Assembly: GCF_031455195.1 (NCBI RefSeq)
Contig: NZ_JAVDSH010000003.1
Coordinates: 62,001 to 126,000 of the forward strand
Direction of reading: 5' to 3'
Length of the DNA: 64,000 bases
Origin: Arthrobacter nitroguajacolicus_D
GTDB taxonomy: Bacteria > Actinomycetota > Actinomycetes > Actinomycetales > Micrococcaceae
Positions 18,142-26,405 of the stretch are shown one piece after another. The translations under genes were made by a program, and so were the position numbers. The notes under the pieces were generated by a model. It was not told the origin of the DNA, searched no databases, and saw only the letters and a list, made by a program, of their open reading frames with translations. Positions within the stretch are counted from its first letter, which is position 1. The number at the start of each line of letters is the position of its first letter.

Positions 18142-18906
18142 ATGGATATCCTCAACCAACTGGCCGAAAGCTTCTTTGACTGGAAGGCGATAGGCGAAGT
18201 CCTTCCCAAGATGTTCGCCGTCGGCTTGCCCAACACCATCGTGCTGGCTGTCGTCTCCGGCGTCATCGGGACAGCGCTCGGGATGCTGCTCGCCCTCATG
18301 GGGATTTCCCGGAACGCAGCGGCACGGTGGATAGCCCGCATCTACACTGACATTCTCCGCGGGCTTCCACCGGTGCTGACCATCCTGGTGATCGGGTTCG
18401 GTTTCGGCCCGATCATCCGTGAACTCACGGGCTCAACCAGCCCGTACCCCATGGCGATCGCGGCGCTGTCCCTGATGTCGGGTGCCTACATCGGTGAGAT
18501 CTTCCGGTCCGGTATCCAGAGCGTGGACAAGGGCCAGCTTGAGGCCACCCGTGCCCTCGGGTTCAGCTACGGTTCCTCCATGCGCCTGGTAGTGGTCCCA
18601 CAGGGTATTCGCCGCGTGCTCCCGGCCCTGGTCAACCAGTTCATCGCGTTGATCAAGGAATCGTCGCTGGTCTTCATGTTGGGCCTCTTGGCAACTGAGC
18701 GTGAGATCTTCCAGATCGGCAAGGACGCGGCGGCCAATACAGGCAACCTGTCCCCCTATGTAGCTGCCGCCATCTTCTACCTGGCACTGACCATTCCGCT
18801 CACCCACTTCGTGAACTGGATTGATGGCCGGATGCGGACCGGCCGTCCGGAGAAGAAAGAACCGGACGAAGCAGCAGCCGTCGTTGGAAAAGGAGCCCAA
18901 GCATGA
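18142..18906 (+). CDS. Polar amino acid ABC transporter, permease
   Basis: A 254-residue inner-membrane permease of the HisM/GlnP type with an N-terminal membrane helix set (VLPKMFAVGLPNTIVLAVVSG) and the EAA loop that docks on the ATPase (QLEATRALGFSYGSSMRLVVVPQGIRR, here shown in parts: EATRALGFS and VVPQGIRRVLPAL). It probably works as a homodimer, since only one permease gene is present. It starts 12 bases after the binding-protein stop and its own stop overlaps the ATPase start as ATGA. Confidence 0.9.
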   Translation: MDILNQLAESFFDWKAIGEVLPKMFAVGLPNTIVLAVVSGVIGTALGMLLALMGISRNAAARWIARIYTDILRGLPPVLTILVIGFGFGPIIRELTGSTSPYPMAIAALSLMSGAYIGEIFRSGIQSVDKGQLEATRALGFSYGSSMRLVVVPQGIRRVLPALVNQFIALIKESSLVFMLGLLATEREIFQIGKDAAANTGNLSPYVAAAIFYLALTIPLTHFVNWIDGRMRTGRPEKKEPDEAAAVVGKGAQA

Positions 18907-19640
18907 GTGAATTCGTTTCAGGCACATTGACGGCCAAGAACATCCACTTGTCCTTCGGCAGCAACCACGTCCTGCGTGGCATCGACCTGCACGTCGAGAA
19001 GGGCACCACCGCCTCGGTGATTGGTCCTTCAGGTTCGGGCAAGTCGACGCTGCTTCGCGTCATGAACCGGCTCATCGAGCCGGACCAGGGCGACATCTTG
19101 CTTGACGGGCGCTCGGTTCTCAAGGACAACCCTGATGAGCTGCGCCGCCGGATCGGCATGGTCTTCCAGCAGTTCAACCTGTTCCCGCACAAGACGGTGG
19201 CCGAGAACATCTCGCTGGCACTGCGCAAACTCCGTGGCATGTCCAAGGAGCAGGCGCGGGACGAGGCCCTGAACCAGCTGGACTTGGTGGGTTTGAAGCA
19301 CAAAGCGGACTCCCGGCCAGCCAACCTCTCAGGTGGCCAGCAGCAGCGTGTGGCTATTGCCCGCGCGCTGGCCATGAAGCCGGAGGTGATGTTCTTCGAC
19401 GAGGCAACATCTGCGTTGGACCCGGAGCTCGTCAAGGGCGTCCTGGCCCTCATGACTGACTTGGCCAAGGGTGGCATGACCATGGTGGTGGTGACCCACG
19501 AGATGGGCTTCTCCCGCAACGTTTCCGATGTGGTGACCTTCATGGATGCCGGTGTTGTTGTGGAGTCGGGTCCGCCGGAACAGCTGTTCACGGATCCGCG
19601 CACGGAGCGCCTTCAGGGCTTCCTTTCAGACGTCCTCTAG
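18903..19640 (+). CDS. Polar amino acid ABC transporter, ATP-binding protein
   Basis: A 245-residue GlnQ/HisP-type ATPase. Walker A GPSGSGKST, the Q-loop region MVFQQFNLFPHKTVAENI, signature LSGGQQQRVAIARAL, Walker B VMFFDEATSALDPE and the switch His in VVVTHEMGFS are all intact. Overlap of start with the permease stop (ATGA at 18903-18906) shows coupled translation. A strong hairpin follows. Together with the two upstream genes it forms a complete importer. Confidence 0.93.
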   Translation: MSEFVSGTLTAKNIHLSFGSNHVLRGIDLHVEKGTTASVIGPSGSGKSTLLRVMNRLIEPDQGDILLDGRSVLKDNPDELRRRIGMVFQQFNLFPHKTVAENISLALRKLRGMSKEQARDEALNQLDLVGLKHKADSRPANLSGGQQQRVAIARALAMKPEVMFFDEATSALDPELVKGVLALMTDLAKGGMTMVVVTHEMGFSRNVSDVVTFMDAGVVVESGPPEQLFTDPRTERLQGFLSDVL

Positions 19641-19658
19641 AAGCTACCCAAGCAACAA

Positions 19659-19707
19659 GAAACCCCGCCTTGCATGCCCCCTTCGGGGCAGCGCGAGGCG
19701 GGGTTTC
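19659..19707. terminator. Bidirectional terminator between the ABC importer and the GH3-like gene
   Basis: A perfect 12-bp outer stem, GAAACCCCGCCT with AGGCGGGGTTTC, encloses a second small stem TGCCCC-TTC-GGGGCA. It sits 18 bases past the ATPase stop and about 20 bases from the stop of the convergent GH3-like gene, so it can serve both strands. Confidence 0.85.
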
Positions 19708-19726
19708 GTGCGTTGGGAACCAGAAG

Positions 19727-21013
19727 CTACTGGCCGGCCTTGACCCGCAGTACGGTCAGCGCGGCGGCGTCCACCTTGGCACGGAAGGCCGGATCCGTTT
19801 GGGCCTTCTTCACTACAGCCTGGTGCATGGCGGGGATGCTGGAAGGGTCGGCGCACACCAGCATGGTTCCCCCGGCGGCAAAGAAATTCAGTGCCCGGTC
19901 CGCATCCGTCCATGCTTTCAACTGCGCGGCGCTGCAGAGGTCATCCGACACGACGATTCCCGTGAACCCGGCGTCGGTACGCAGCATAGTCTCCATGATG
20001 GTCGGCGAAAACGGTGCGATGTTGGCGGGATCGATCTTGTCGTAGTAAGCATTTGAGACCATGACCCACCGGGCGCCACCTTTGATGGCCGCCTGGAACG
20101 GCTCCAGGGCGGGATCATAACGGGTGGTGGCAGTATCGCGGACCTCGCTGCTCACGTCGGTGTTCGGAACCACGCGGCCCAAGCCCGGGTAGTGTTTCAC
20201 CACTGGAGCGACGCCGGCATCCTTCATGCCGTCGGCGAAGGCATTGCCCAGCACCGAAACGTCGTGGGGTGTGAAGCCGTACTCACGCTGGAAGTGCCCG
20301 ATCGGGGCGTTGGACGGCGCAAATTCGGGACTCGTGACGGTATCAAGGACGGGGGCCAGGTTCACGTTGACGCCAACGCTGCGTAGCTCCTTGCCCCAGG
20401 CAGCGGCATCTGCGCGGAGCTTGGCAGGCCCAGCTCCGGCCTGCACCAGCGCTGTGGGCATCTGCGAGAAACCTGGACCGGACAGGACCTGCACAAAACC
20501 TCCCTCCTGGTCTGTGGCAACCGACAGTGGCAAACCACCGGTGGTGGCAGCGGAGACCGTGCTGGTCAACGATGACACCACCGACGTTACCGGCGCCGTT
20601 CCGGCTTTGCTGCGTCCGCTCAAGTACACGTTGCCCACGTGATAGCTGTTCAGCGCTTCCATGGTTGCAGGCTCCACGCCGGTGGCCTTGGCAGCGACCA
20701 TGAACAACTGTCCAACACGCTGTTCCACGTCCAACGTGGCCAGCTGCTGTTCAGCCGCGGATGGGGCGCTCGTGGTCGGCGTTGGGGCTGGAGCAGGAGC
20801 CGCTGGAGCAGAAGACGGTGCGGATGGCGTCGGTGCTGCGGTGCTGGGGACCGGAGCGGCTGATGACGGGGAAGAAAAGGCCGACGGCGGCGCCTCCGCC
20901 GGGGTCTGGGCGGAACCGCCGCTGCCTGCAGAGCAGCCGGACGCCATGACGAGAAAAGCTCCAGCCGCCGCGATGCTCATTCCGAGGGATGCAATTGTCT
21001 GGGTCTTGCGCAT
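19727..21013 (-). CDS. Glycoside hydrolase family 3-like lipoprotein (NagZ-related)
   Basis: A 428-residue exported lipoprotein: hydrophobic signal, lipobox ending MASGC with Cys27, then about 60 residues of Ala/Pro/Ser/Thr linker and a GH3 N-terminal barrel. Typical segments are GQLFMVAAKATG, LSVATDQEGGFVQ, LRSVGVNVNLAPVLDT and GIVVSDDLCSAA, where the first Asp of SDD is the expected nucleophile. NagZ enzymes have KHFPGHG followed by DSH, which supplies the acid/base Asp-His pair; here the segment reads KHYPGLGRVVPNTDVS, so that His is missing. It is probably cell-wall associated, but beta-N-acetylhexosaminidase activity should not be assumed. The gene lies downstream of the heme operon terminator and is likely transcribed on its own. 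Confidence 0.8.
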   Translation of the reverse strand: MRKTQTIASLGMSIAAAGAFLVMASGCSAGSGGSAQTPAEAPPSAFSSPSSAAPVPSTAAPTPSAPSSAPAAPAPAPTPTTSAPSAAEQQLATLDVEQRVGQLFMVAAKATGVEPATMEALNSYHVGNVYLSGRSKAGTAPVTSVVSSLTSTVSAATTGGLPLSVATDQEGGFVQVLSGPGFSQMPTALVQAGAGPAKLRADAAAWGKELRSVGVNVNLAPVLDTVTSPEFAPSNAPIGHFQREYGFTPHDVSVLGNAFADGMKDAGVAPVVKHYPGLGRVVPNTDVSSEVRDTATTRYDPALEPFQAAIKGGARWVMVSNAYYDKIDPANIAPFSPTIMETMLRTDAGFTGIVVSDDLCSAAQLKAWTDADRALNFFAAGGTMLVCADPSSIPAMHQAVVKKAQTDPAFRAKVDAAALTVLRVKAGQ

Positions 21014-21077
21014 GGTAAACCGTTAATTCGTTGGGGTTGGGTTTCCAATACGAGCCTACCCCGTGCAGGTACAACAA

Positions 21078-21114
21078 TGCCCCGGGGAGCTACGTAGGGC
21101 AGCTCCCCGGGGCA
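21078..21114 (-). terminator. Terminator of the heme operon
   Basis: TGCCCCGGGGAGCT and AGCTCCCCGGGGCA form a perfect 14-bp stem with a 9-base loop, 12 bases beyond the hemL stop on the minus strand and about 65 bases before the GH3-like start. It separates the heme operon from the next gene on the same strand. Confidence 0.85.
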
Positions 21115-21125
21115 CGGTGACCGGG

Positions 21126-22445
21126 TCAGGCCGAGGCGGCCGCAGCAGCTCTTGCAGCTGCCGGGAGTGCGTCGAAGATCCGGCTCATTGCTGCGTCGTC
21201 GTGGGCTGCAGACAGGAACCAGGCTTCGAATACGGACGGCGGAAGATAGACACCGGAGTCCAGCATGGAGTGGAAGAACGGCGCGTAGCGGAACGATTCC
21301 TGGGCTTGGGCGTCGTCGTAGTTGTGTACGCCTTGGGCGGAGGTGCCGAACGCGACGGAGAACAGGTTCCCTGCCCTCTGGATGGAGTGGTCTACTCCGG
21401 CGGCGTCCAGGGCGGACGAGAGGGCCGCTGAAAGCTCCAGCGAACGGGCATCAACGTGGGCATAGACCTCAGGCGTCGCGTTCGTCAGCGTGGCGACGCC
21501 GGCGGCCATGGCCACCGGGTTCCCGGACAACGTTCCGGCTTGGTAGACCGGACCAACCGGAGCGAGGTAGTCCATGACATCGGCACGCCCGCCAAGTGCC
21601 GCCGTCGGCATACCGCCACCGATGACCTTGCCGAAAGTGAGAAGGTCCGGCGCCCAGCCTTCCTGCCGGCCGGTCAGACCCCAGTAGCCGGCATAGCCAG
21701 TGCGGAATCCAGTAAGGACTTCGTCGAGGATGAGCAGAGCACCGTGTTCCTTCGTGATCCGGGAAAGGCCGGCGTTGAAGCCCTCCCCCGGGGTGACGAC
21801 ACCCATGTTGGCCGGAGCCGCTTCAGTGATGACGGCCGCGATGTTTTCGCCATGGGCGGCAAAGGCAGCTTCGACCGCGGCGAGGTCGTTGTAGGGCAGC
21901 ACCAGGGTTTCCGCCGCAGTAGCTTCGGTAACACCTGCCGAGCCAGGCAATGCCAAAGTGGCGACGCCCGAACCGGCCGCGGCGAGCAGTCCATCGAGGT
22001 GGCCGTGGTAGCAGCCGGCGAACTTGATGATCAGGTTGCGGCCGGTGTAGCCGCGGGCCAGGCGTACAGCAGTCATGGTTGCTTCAGTGCCGGTGGACAC
22101 CATCCGCAGGCGTTCGACGGCGGAGACACGTTCCTTGACGATGGCGGCCAGGTTGGCTTCATCCGGGGTGGAAGCACCGAAGGAAAGGCCACGGTCCACG
22201 GCCGCGTGGACGGCGTCGAGGACGGCCGGGTGGGCATGGCCCAGCAAGGCGGGCCCCCAGGAGCACACGAGGTCAACGTATTCCTTGCCGTCTGCATCCG
22301 TGAGGTAGGCACCCTTGGCCGAAACCATGAACTTCGGGTTTCCACCCACGGATCCGAAGGCACGGACCGGGGAGTTCACGCCACCGGGCATAAGGGACCG
22401 GGCGCGGTCGAAGAGCTGATCGGAGACGGGGGTGTTTGAAGTCAT
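21126..22445 (-). CDS. hemL: Glutamate-1-semialdehyde 2,1-aminomutase
   Basis: A 439-residue PLP enzyme that turns glutamate-1-semialdehyde into 5-aminolevulinate, the second step of the C5 route to heme. PLP-binding Lys273 is in LLTFGKVIGGGMP; STGTEATMTAVRLARGYTGR and GCYHGHLDG are conserved; LILDEVLTGFR is the Asp that holds the pyridine nitrogen. It is the last gene of the heme operon, 43 bases after the LLM oxidoreductase gene, with ATAGGAACC before the ATG. The first-step gene hemA is at the other end of the cluster, divergent. Confidence 0.95.
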   Translation of the reverse strand: MTSNTPVSDQLFDRARSLMPGGVNSPVRAFGSVGGNPKFMVSAKGAYLTDADGKEYVDLVCSWGPALLGHAHPAVLDAVHAAVDRGLSFGASTPDEANLAAIVKERVSAVERLRMVSTGTEATMTAVRLARGYTGRNLIIKFAGCYHGHLDGLLAAAGSGVATLALPGSAGVTEATAAETLVLPYNDLAAVEAAFAAHGENIAAVITEAAPANMGVVTPGEGFNAGLSRITKEHGALLILDEVLTGFRTGYAGYWGLTGRQEGWAPDLLTFGKVIGGGMPTAALGGRADVMDYLAPVGPVYQAGTLSGNPVAMAAGVATLTNATPEVYAHVDARSLELSAALSSALDAAGVDHSIQRAGNLFSVAFGTSAQGVHNYDDAQAQESFRYAPFFHSMLDSGVYLPPSVFEAWFLSAAHDDAAMSRIFDALPAAARAAAAASA

Positions 22446-22488
22446 GGTTCCTATTCTTTCAGTGATTCATCAGAGCCAGAGCCGTCGC

Positions 22489-23568
22489 CTACGAGGCTCC
22501 GGCAAGCAGCTCAGCGACCCGTGGGGCCACCTGTGTCCCATAGAGCTCAATGCAGCGCATCATGGACTGGTGCGGCAACGTCCCATTGCTGTATTTGAGG
22601 TCGAAGCGGTCCACTCCGAGGTTCCGCTTCAGCAGGGCGATCTTCTGCGCCACGGTTTCTGGAGAGCCAACGTAGAGCGCGCCTTCGGGTCCGCACATCG
22701 CATCGAATTCGCCCCTGTTGCCCGGGCCCCAGCCGCGCTCGGCGCCGATCCTGTTGCGCTGCTCAAGCCAGTGCGGGAAGAGTTCTTCGCGGGCGGCCTC
22801 GTCGGTATCGGCGATGAAACCCGGTGAGTGTGTTGCGATCTGGCGCATCGGATGGCCGTATTTCCCCATGGCCTCGCGGTAGAGATTCACCAAAGGCCCA
22901 AAGCGGCGGGGCTCTCCCCCGATGATGGCGAAAATGATCGGGTATCCGTATTCAGCGCAGCGCAGGACTGATTCGGGTGTTCCGCCGACGCCGATCCATG
23001 CGGGCAACAGATGGTGCTGCAGTTTCGGGTACACCTGGAGCCCGCTGACGTTGGGCCGCGTGCGCCCTTCCCAATGGACGGGTTTCTGCGCCCGTACTTT
23101 GTCGAACAGCTCGAGCTTTTCCTCGAAGAGGACCTCGTAATCGGCCAGGTCCAGGCCGAACAGCGGGAAGGACTCCACGAAGGAGCCCCTTCCGAGCATC
23201 ACTTCGGCTCTGCCATCCGATATCGCATCCACCGTCGCGAACCGTTGGAACACCCTGATGGGATCATCTGAGCTCAGCACCGTGACAGCCGAGCCGAGTC
23301 GGATCCGGGACGTCACGGCCGCCGCCGCGGCGAGGAAAACCTCCGGTGCGGACACGGCAAAATCACGGCGGTGGTGCTCACCGACGCCAAAAGCGTGGAT
23401 GCCGACGGCGTCGGCCAGTTTTGCTTCTTCGAGCAGCTCCCTCAGGACTTGCGCGTGTTCCTTGGGATTGCCGTCGGCGTCGAGTCCTGCGTCGCCGAAG
23501 GTGTTCAGCCCGAGCAGGATCTGGTTGGCCGCTAACGGCGCGGTGGGGTCGGAGGAAAGGGAGGTCAT
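22489..23568 (-). CDS. LLM class flavin-dependent oxidoreductase, embedded in the heme operon
   Basis: A 359-residue luciferase-like TIM-barrel monooxygenase: LGLNTFGDAG, FGVGEHHRRDFAVSAPE, RIRLGSAVTVLSSDDPIRVFQ, GRAEVMLGRGSF, and the C-terminal GSPETVAQKIALLKR are typical of the FMN/F420-using family. No substrate can be assigned. Its ATG overlaps the hemB stop as TGATG and hemL follows 43 bases later with no hairpin between, so it is a true member of the heme operon. No known heme-pathway step needs such an enzyme; a role in oxidative protection, tetrapyrrole modification or flavin/F420 turnover is only conjecture. Confidence 0.88.
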   Translation of the reverse strand: MTSLSSDPTAPLAANQILLGLNTFGDAGLDADGNPKEHAQVLRELLEEAKLADAVGIHAFGVGEHHRRDFAVSAPEVFLAAAAAVTSRIRLGSAVTVLSSDDPIRVFQRFATVDAISDGRAEVMLGRGSFVESFPLFGLDLADYEVLFEEKLELFDKVRAQKPVHWEGRTRPNVSGLQVYPKLQHHLLPAWIGVGGTPESVLRCAEYGYPIIFAIIGGEPRRFGPLVNLYREAMGKYGHPMRQIATHSPGFIADTDEAAREELFPHWLEQRNRIGAERGWGPGNRGEFDAMCGPEGALYVGSPETVAQKIALLKRNLGVDRFDLKYSNGTLPHQSMMRCIELYGTQVAPRVAELLAGAS

Positions 23569-24548
23569 CAGGACTCCTTCAGCCAGCCTGCCAGTTCGGA
23601 GGCCCAGTAGGTCAGTACGGTATCGGCGCCGGCCCGCTTGATCCCCAGCACGGACTCGGTGATGGCACCACGCCTGTCAATCCAGCCATTGGCGGCAGCC
23701 GCTTCGATCATGGCGTACTCGCCTGAAATTTGGTAGGCCGAGACGGGTACCGGGCTCATGGCTGCGACGTCGGCAAGAATGTCCAGGTAGCTCATGGCCG
23801 GCTTTACCATGACCATGTCCGCCCCTTCCTCCAGGTCCAGCTCAACTTCGAGGATGGCTTCGCGACGGTTGGCCGCGTCCATCTGGTAGGTCCGGCGGTC
23901 ACCCTTCAGCTGGGAATCAACGGCTTCACGGAACGGGCCGTAGAAAGCGGACGCATACTTGGCTGCGTACGCCAGGACTGCGGTGTTCTTGTGGCCGGAT
24001 TCCTCCAGCGCTTGCCTGATGACGGCGATCTGGCCGTCCATCATGCCCGACGGGCCCAGGACGTGCGCGCCGGCATCAGCTTGGGCCACCGCCATCTGGC
24101 CGTAGATCTCCAACGTGGCGTCATTGTCCACGTAGCCCTCGGCGTCCAGTACACCGCAGTGGCCGTGGTCGGTGAACTCGTCCAGGCAAACATCGCCCAT
24201 GATCACCAGGTCGTCACCGACTTCGGCTTTGACGTCGCGGATTGCCTTGTTCAGGACACCGTCAGGGTCAAGGGAAGCAGTGCCCTGCGCGTCACGTACT
24301 GCGGGTACGCCGAAGAGCATGATGCCGCCCACACCCAGCTGCACGGCCTCGGCGGCAGCGCGCTTCAGGGAGTCGGTAGTGTGCTGGACGACGCCCGGCA
24401 TGGAGCTGATGGGACTCGGTTCGGTAAGGCCCTCCCGGATGAAGGCCGGGAGGATCAGGTCTGCGGGGGCCAGCCGATTCTCGGCGGTCAGCCTGCGCAT
24501 GGCGGGAGTTGTGCGCAAGCGGCGGGGACGATGGTTTGGAAAGCTCAT
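23568..24548 (-). CDS. hemB: Delta-aminolevulinic acid dehydratase (porphobilinogen synthase)
   Basis: A 326-residue enzyme that condenses two 5-aminolevulinate molecules into porphobilinogen. Schiff-base lysines are Lys197 (AAKYASAFYGPFR) and Lys249 (MVKPAMSYLDI). The metal-site loop DVCLDEFTDHGHCGV has Cys121 and Cys131 with intervening Asp and His, a partly zinc-type site. Start ATG overlaps the hemD stop as ATGA; the stop overlaps the LLM gene start. Confidence 0.95.
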   Translation of the reverse strand: MSFPNHRPRRLRTTPAMRRLTAENRLAPADLILPAFIREGLTEPSPISSMPGVVQHTTDSLKRAAAEAVQLGVGGIMLFGVPAVRDAQGTASLDPDGVLNKAIRDVKAEVGDDLVIMGDVCLDEFTDHGHCGVLDAEGYVDNDATLEIYGQMAVAQADAGAHVLGPSGMMDGQIAVIRQALEESGHKNTAVLAYAAKYASAFYGPFREAVDSQLKGDRRTYQMDAANRREAILEVELDLEEGADMVMVKPAMSYLDILADVAAMSPVPVSAYQISGEYAMIEAAAANGWIDRRGAITESVLGIKRAGADTVLTYWASELAGWLKES

Positions 24549-25441
24549 TGCGGGTTCCCTTCGTTGGCGAAAACAGATTCCAGGGCGGCCACGATGCCGT
24601 CCGGTGTTGGTTCTTTGGCGGTGGCAGCAACGGTGAGTCCGAGCTGGGAGGCTGCCGCCGCCGTCGGACGTCCAATCGCGATGACCTGGCAGCGGCCCAG
24701 TTCCGGAAAGTCCCTGGCGATGCGCCGTGCGCCGCTGGGCGAGGCGAGCACCACTGCGTCCATCGTCCCGGCATCGAAGGCCTCACGCGCTTCCGCGGGG
24801 CTCACCATCCGCGGCGCGTGGTCTTGAACCACGACGGCGGACGGCAGTTCCGCCGTCAGGCGACGCTCAGTGCGGGCCGGGTAATCAACCGTGTGATAGG
24901 CGGTCACGGCGGTGACATCGGCGCCCTTGGCGGCCAGGCCTTCACGGAGGCCCGGTGCGGCGATATCGGCCTGGGGCAGGAAGACCTGCGCGGGCGCCGC
25001 TGTCCAGAGGCCAAGGAGGCCCTCGGCCGACTGTGCCTCGGTTGGGGCCAGCGCTACTGCGAGTCCAACGGATTCCAGAGCCCGCCTTGAGGACTCGCCA
25101 ATGGTAGCCACCCTGGTGCCGGCCGGGACCAGATGGGCAAGGGCGACACCGCGTTCGGCAGCCTGCTCCAGGAGGACCCGCACGGTGGTGATGCTGCTGA
25201 CCACCAGCCAGTCGAAACCTCCCGCTGACAACCGGTCAACAGCGGCATCCAAGGGCGACTGGTCTTCGGCCCGTTCAAAGTCGATCAGTGGAAGCACTAC
25301 AGGCTCCGCGCCAGCTCCGGTAAGGAGCGAAGCCAAAGCCCGGGCGCGGTCGGCGGTCCTGGCAAGCAGGATGCGCCGGCCAGCCAGGGCCTTTGGTTCC
25401 AGGGGCTTAGGATGCGGCAAGGTCCGCAATCTCCGCGGCAC
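24545..25441 (-). CDS. hemD: Uroporphyrinogen-III synthase
   Basis: About 298 residues of the poorly conserved HemD family, which closes hydroxymethylbilane into uroporphyrinogen III. Recognisable segments are GRRILLARTADRARALASLL at the start, FDWLVVSSITTVRVLLEQ, ATIGESSRRALESVG and MDAVVLASPSGARRIA. Identification rests on these and on its place between hemC and hemB. The GTG at 25439-25441 overlaps the end of hemC by 35 bases; an internal start a few codons later is possible. It is a single-domain protein, not fused to a methyltransferase. Confidence 0.88.
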   Translation of the reverse strand: MPRRLRTLPHPKPLEPKALAGRRILLARTADRARALASLLTGAGAEPVVLPLIDFERAEDQSPLDAAVDRLSAGGFDWLVVSSITTVRVLLEQAAERGVALAHLVPAGTRVATIGESSRRALESVGLAVALAPTEAQSAEGLLGLWTAAPAQVFLPQADIAAPGLREGLAAKGADVTAVTAYHTVDYPARTERRLTAELPSAVVVQDHAPRMVSPAEAREAFDAGTMDAVVLASPSGARRIARDFPELGRCQVIAIGRPTAAAASQLGLTVAATAKEPTPDGIVAALESVFANEGNPQ

Positions 25442-26405
25442 CGGCAGCGAGCAATAACTCAGCTACCTCGATGCCCAGCAGGGTGGCTCCCACTTCGGTC
25501 AGGCCGTCGGTGGCCTTTTTCTCGCGCACGGTCTTGGTGCCGTCCACTGAGCACACAGCAGCCTCCAGGTGAAGCATGCTCCCCTTGCGGAAGGCAAAGG
25601 CCCCAACAGGAGCCGCGCAACCGGCCTCAAGCCTGGCCAGGACCGCTCGCTCGGCTGCGACTGCAAGGCGCGTGTCGTCGTCGTTCAACGCGGCAAGCGC
25701 TTGGGCCAACACGGCGTTGGAGCCCTCCGTCGTGCCTGCCTGGCGCGGAGCATCTTCCGTCCGGCATTCGATGGCCAGCGCCCCCTGCCCCGGCGCGGGC
25801 AGCATGACGTCGGTTTCGAAGAACTCGCTGACGGTGTCCAGCCGGCCCATTCGCTCCAGGCCGGCAGCGGCGAGCACCACGGCGTCGAGGTCGCATGACT
25901 TACCGGGAACAACCTCGGACGTGGTGTTTCCCGGGAGGCCCGGGACCCTGCCGAGGCGGGTGTCCACATTGCCTCGAATATCGAGGACCTCGATGTCCGG
26001 GCGCGCGGCCCGAAGCTGGGCTGCACGGCGGGGTGAGCCTGTGCCCACTTTCGCCCCGCCCGGCAGGTCCGCGAGAGTCATGCCGTCGCGCGCGCAGAGG
26101 ACATCCCGCACGTCAACGCGCTTTGGCGTCGCAGCGATACTCAGGCCAAGGGCCGCCCCTGTGGGCAGGTCCTTCAAGGAATGCACGGCAACATCGCAGG
26201 TGTCAGCCAGCAACGCATCCCGAAGTGCCGCCACGAACACGCCCGTGCCGCCCATTTGGGAGAGGGAACCGGTCTTGACGTCGCCCTCGGTCCGGATGTG
26301 CACGAGGTCTACCGGGAAGCCGCCGACAGCAGCCAGCTTATCGGCAGTCTGCTGCGTTTGAGTCAGGGCCAGCTTGCTGGCCCTGGTGCCAATGCGGACG
26401 GTCAC
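25407..26405 (-). CDS. hemC: Hydroxymethylbilane synthase (porphobilinogen deaminase)
   Basis: About 332 residues. It links four porphobilinogens to hydroxymethylbilane. The dipyrromethane-cofactor Cys263 is in RLEAGCAAPVGAF; catalytic Asp lies in VHSLKDLPT; GTGSPRRAAQL and DIRGNVDTRL are the substrate-binding arginine motifs. A 12-15 residue insertion (PGLPGNTTSEVVPGKSC) precedes DLDAVVLAAAGLERM. I chose GTG at 26403-26405 (VTVRIGTRASKL) because it overlaps the ferrochelatase stop as GTGA and matches the usual N-terminus of the family; the longer upstream frame has no homology. Confidence 0.94.
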   Translation of the reverse strand: MTVRIGTRASKLALTQTQQTADKLAAVGGFPVDLVHIRTEGDVKTGSLSQMGGTGVFVAALRDALLADTCDVAVHSLKDLPTGAALGLSIAATPKRVDVRDVLCARDGMTLADLPGGAKVGTGSPRRAAQLRAARPDIEVLDIRGNVDTRLGRVPGLPGNTTSEVVPGKSCDLDAVVLAAAGLERMGRLDTVSEFFETDVMLPAPGQGALAIECRTEDAPRQAGTTEGSNAVLAQALAALNDDDTRLAVAAERAVLARLEAGCAAPVGAFAFRKGSMLHLEAAVCSVDGTKTVREKKATDGLTEVGATLLGIEVAELLLAAGAAEIADLAAS

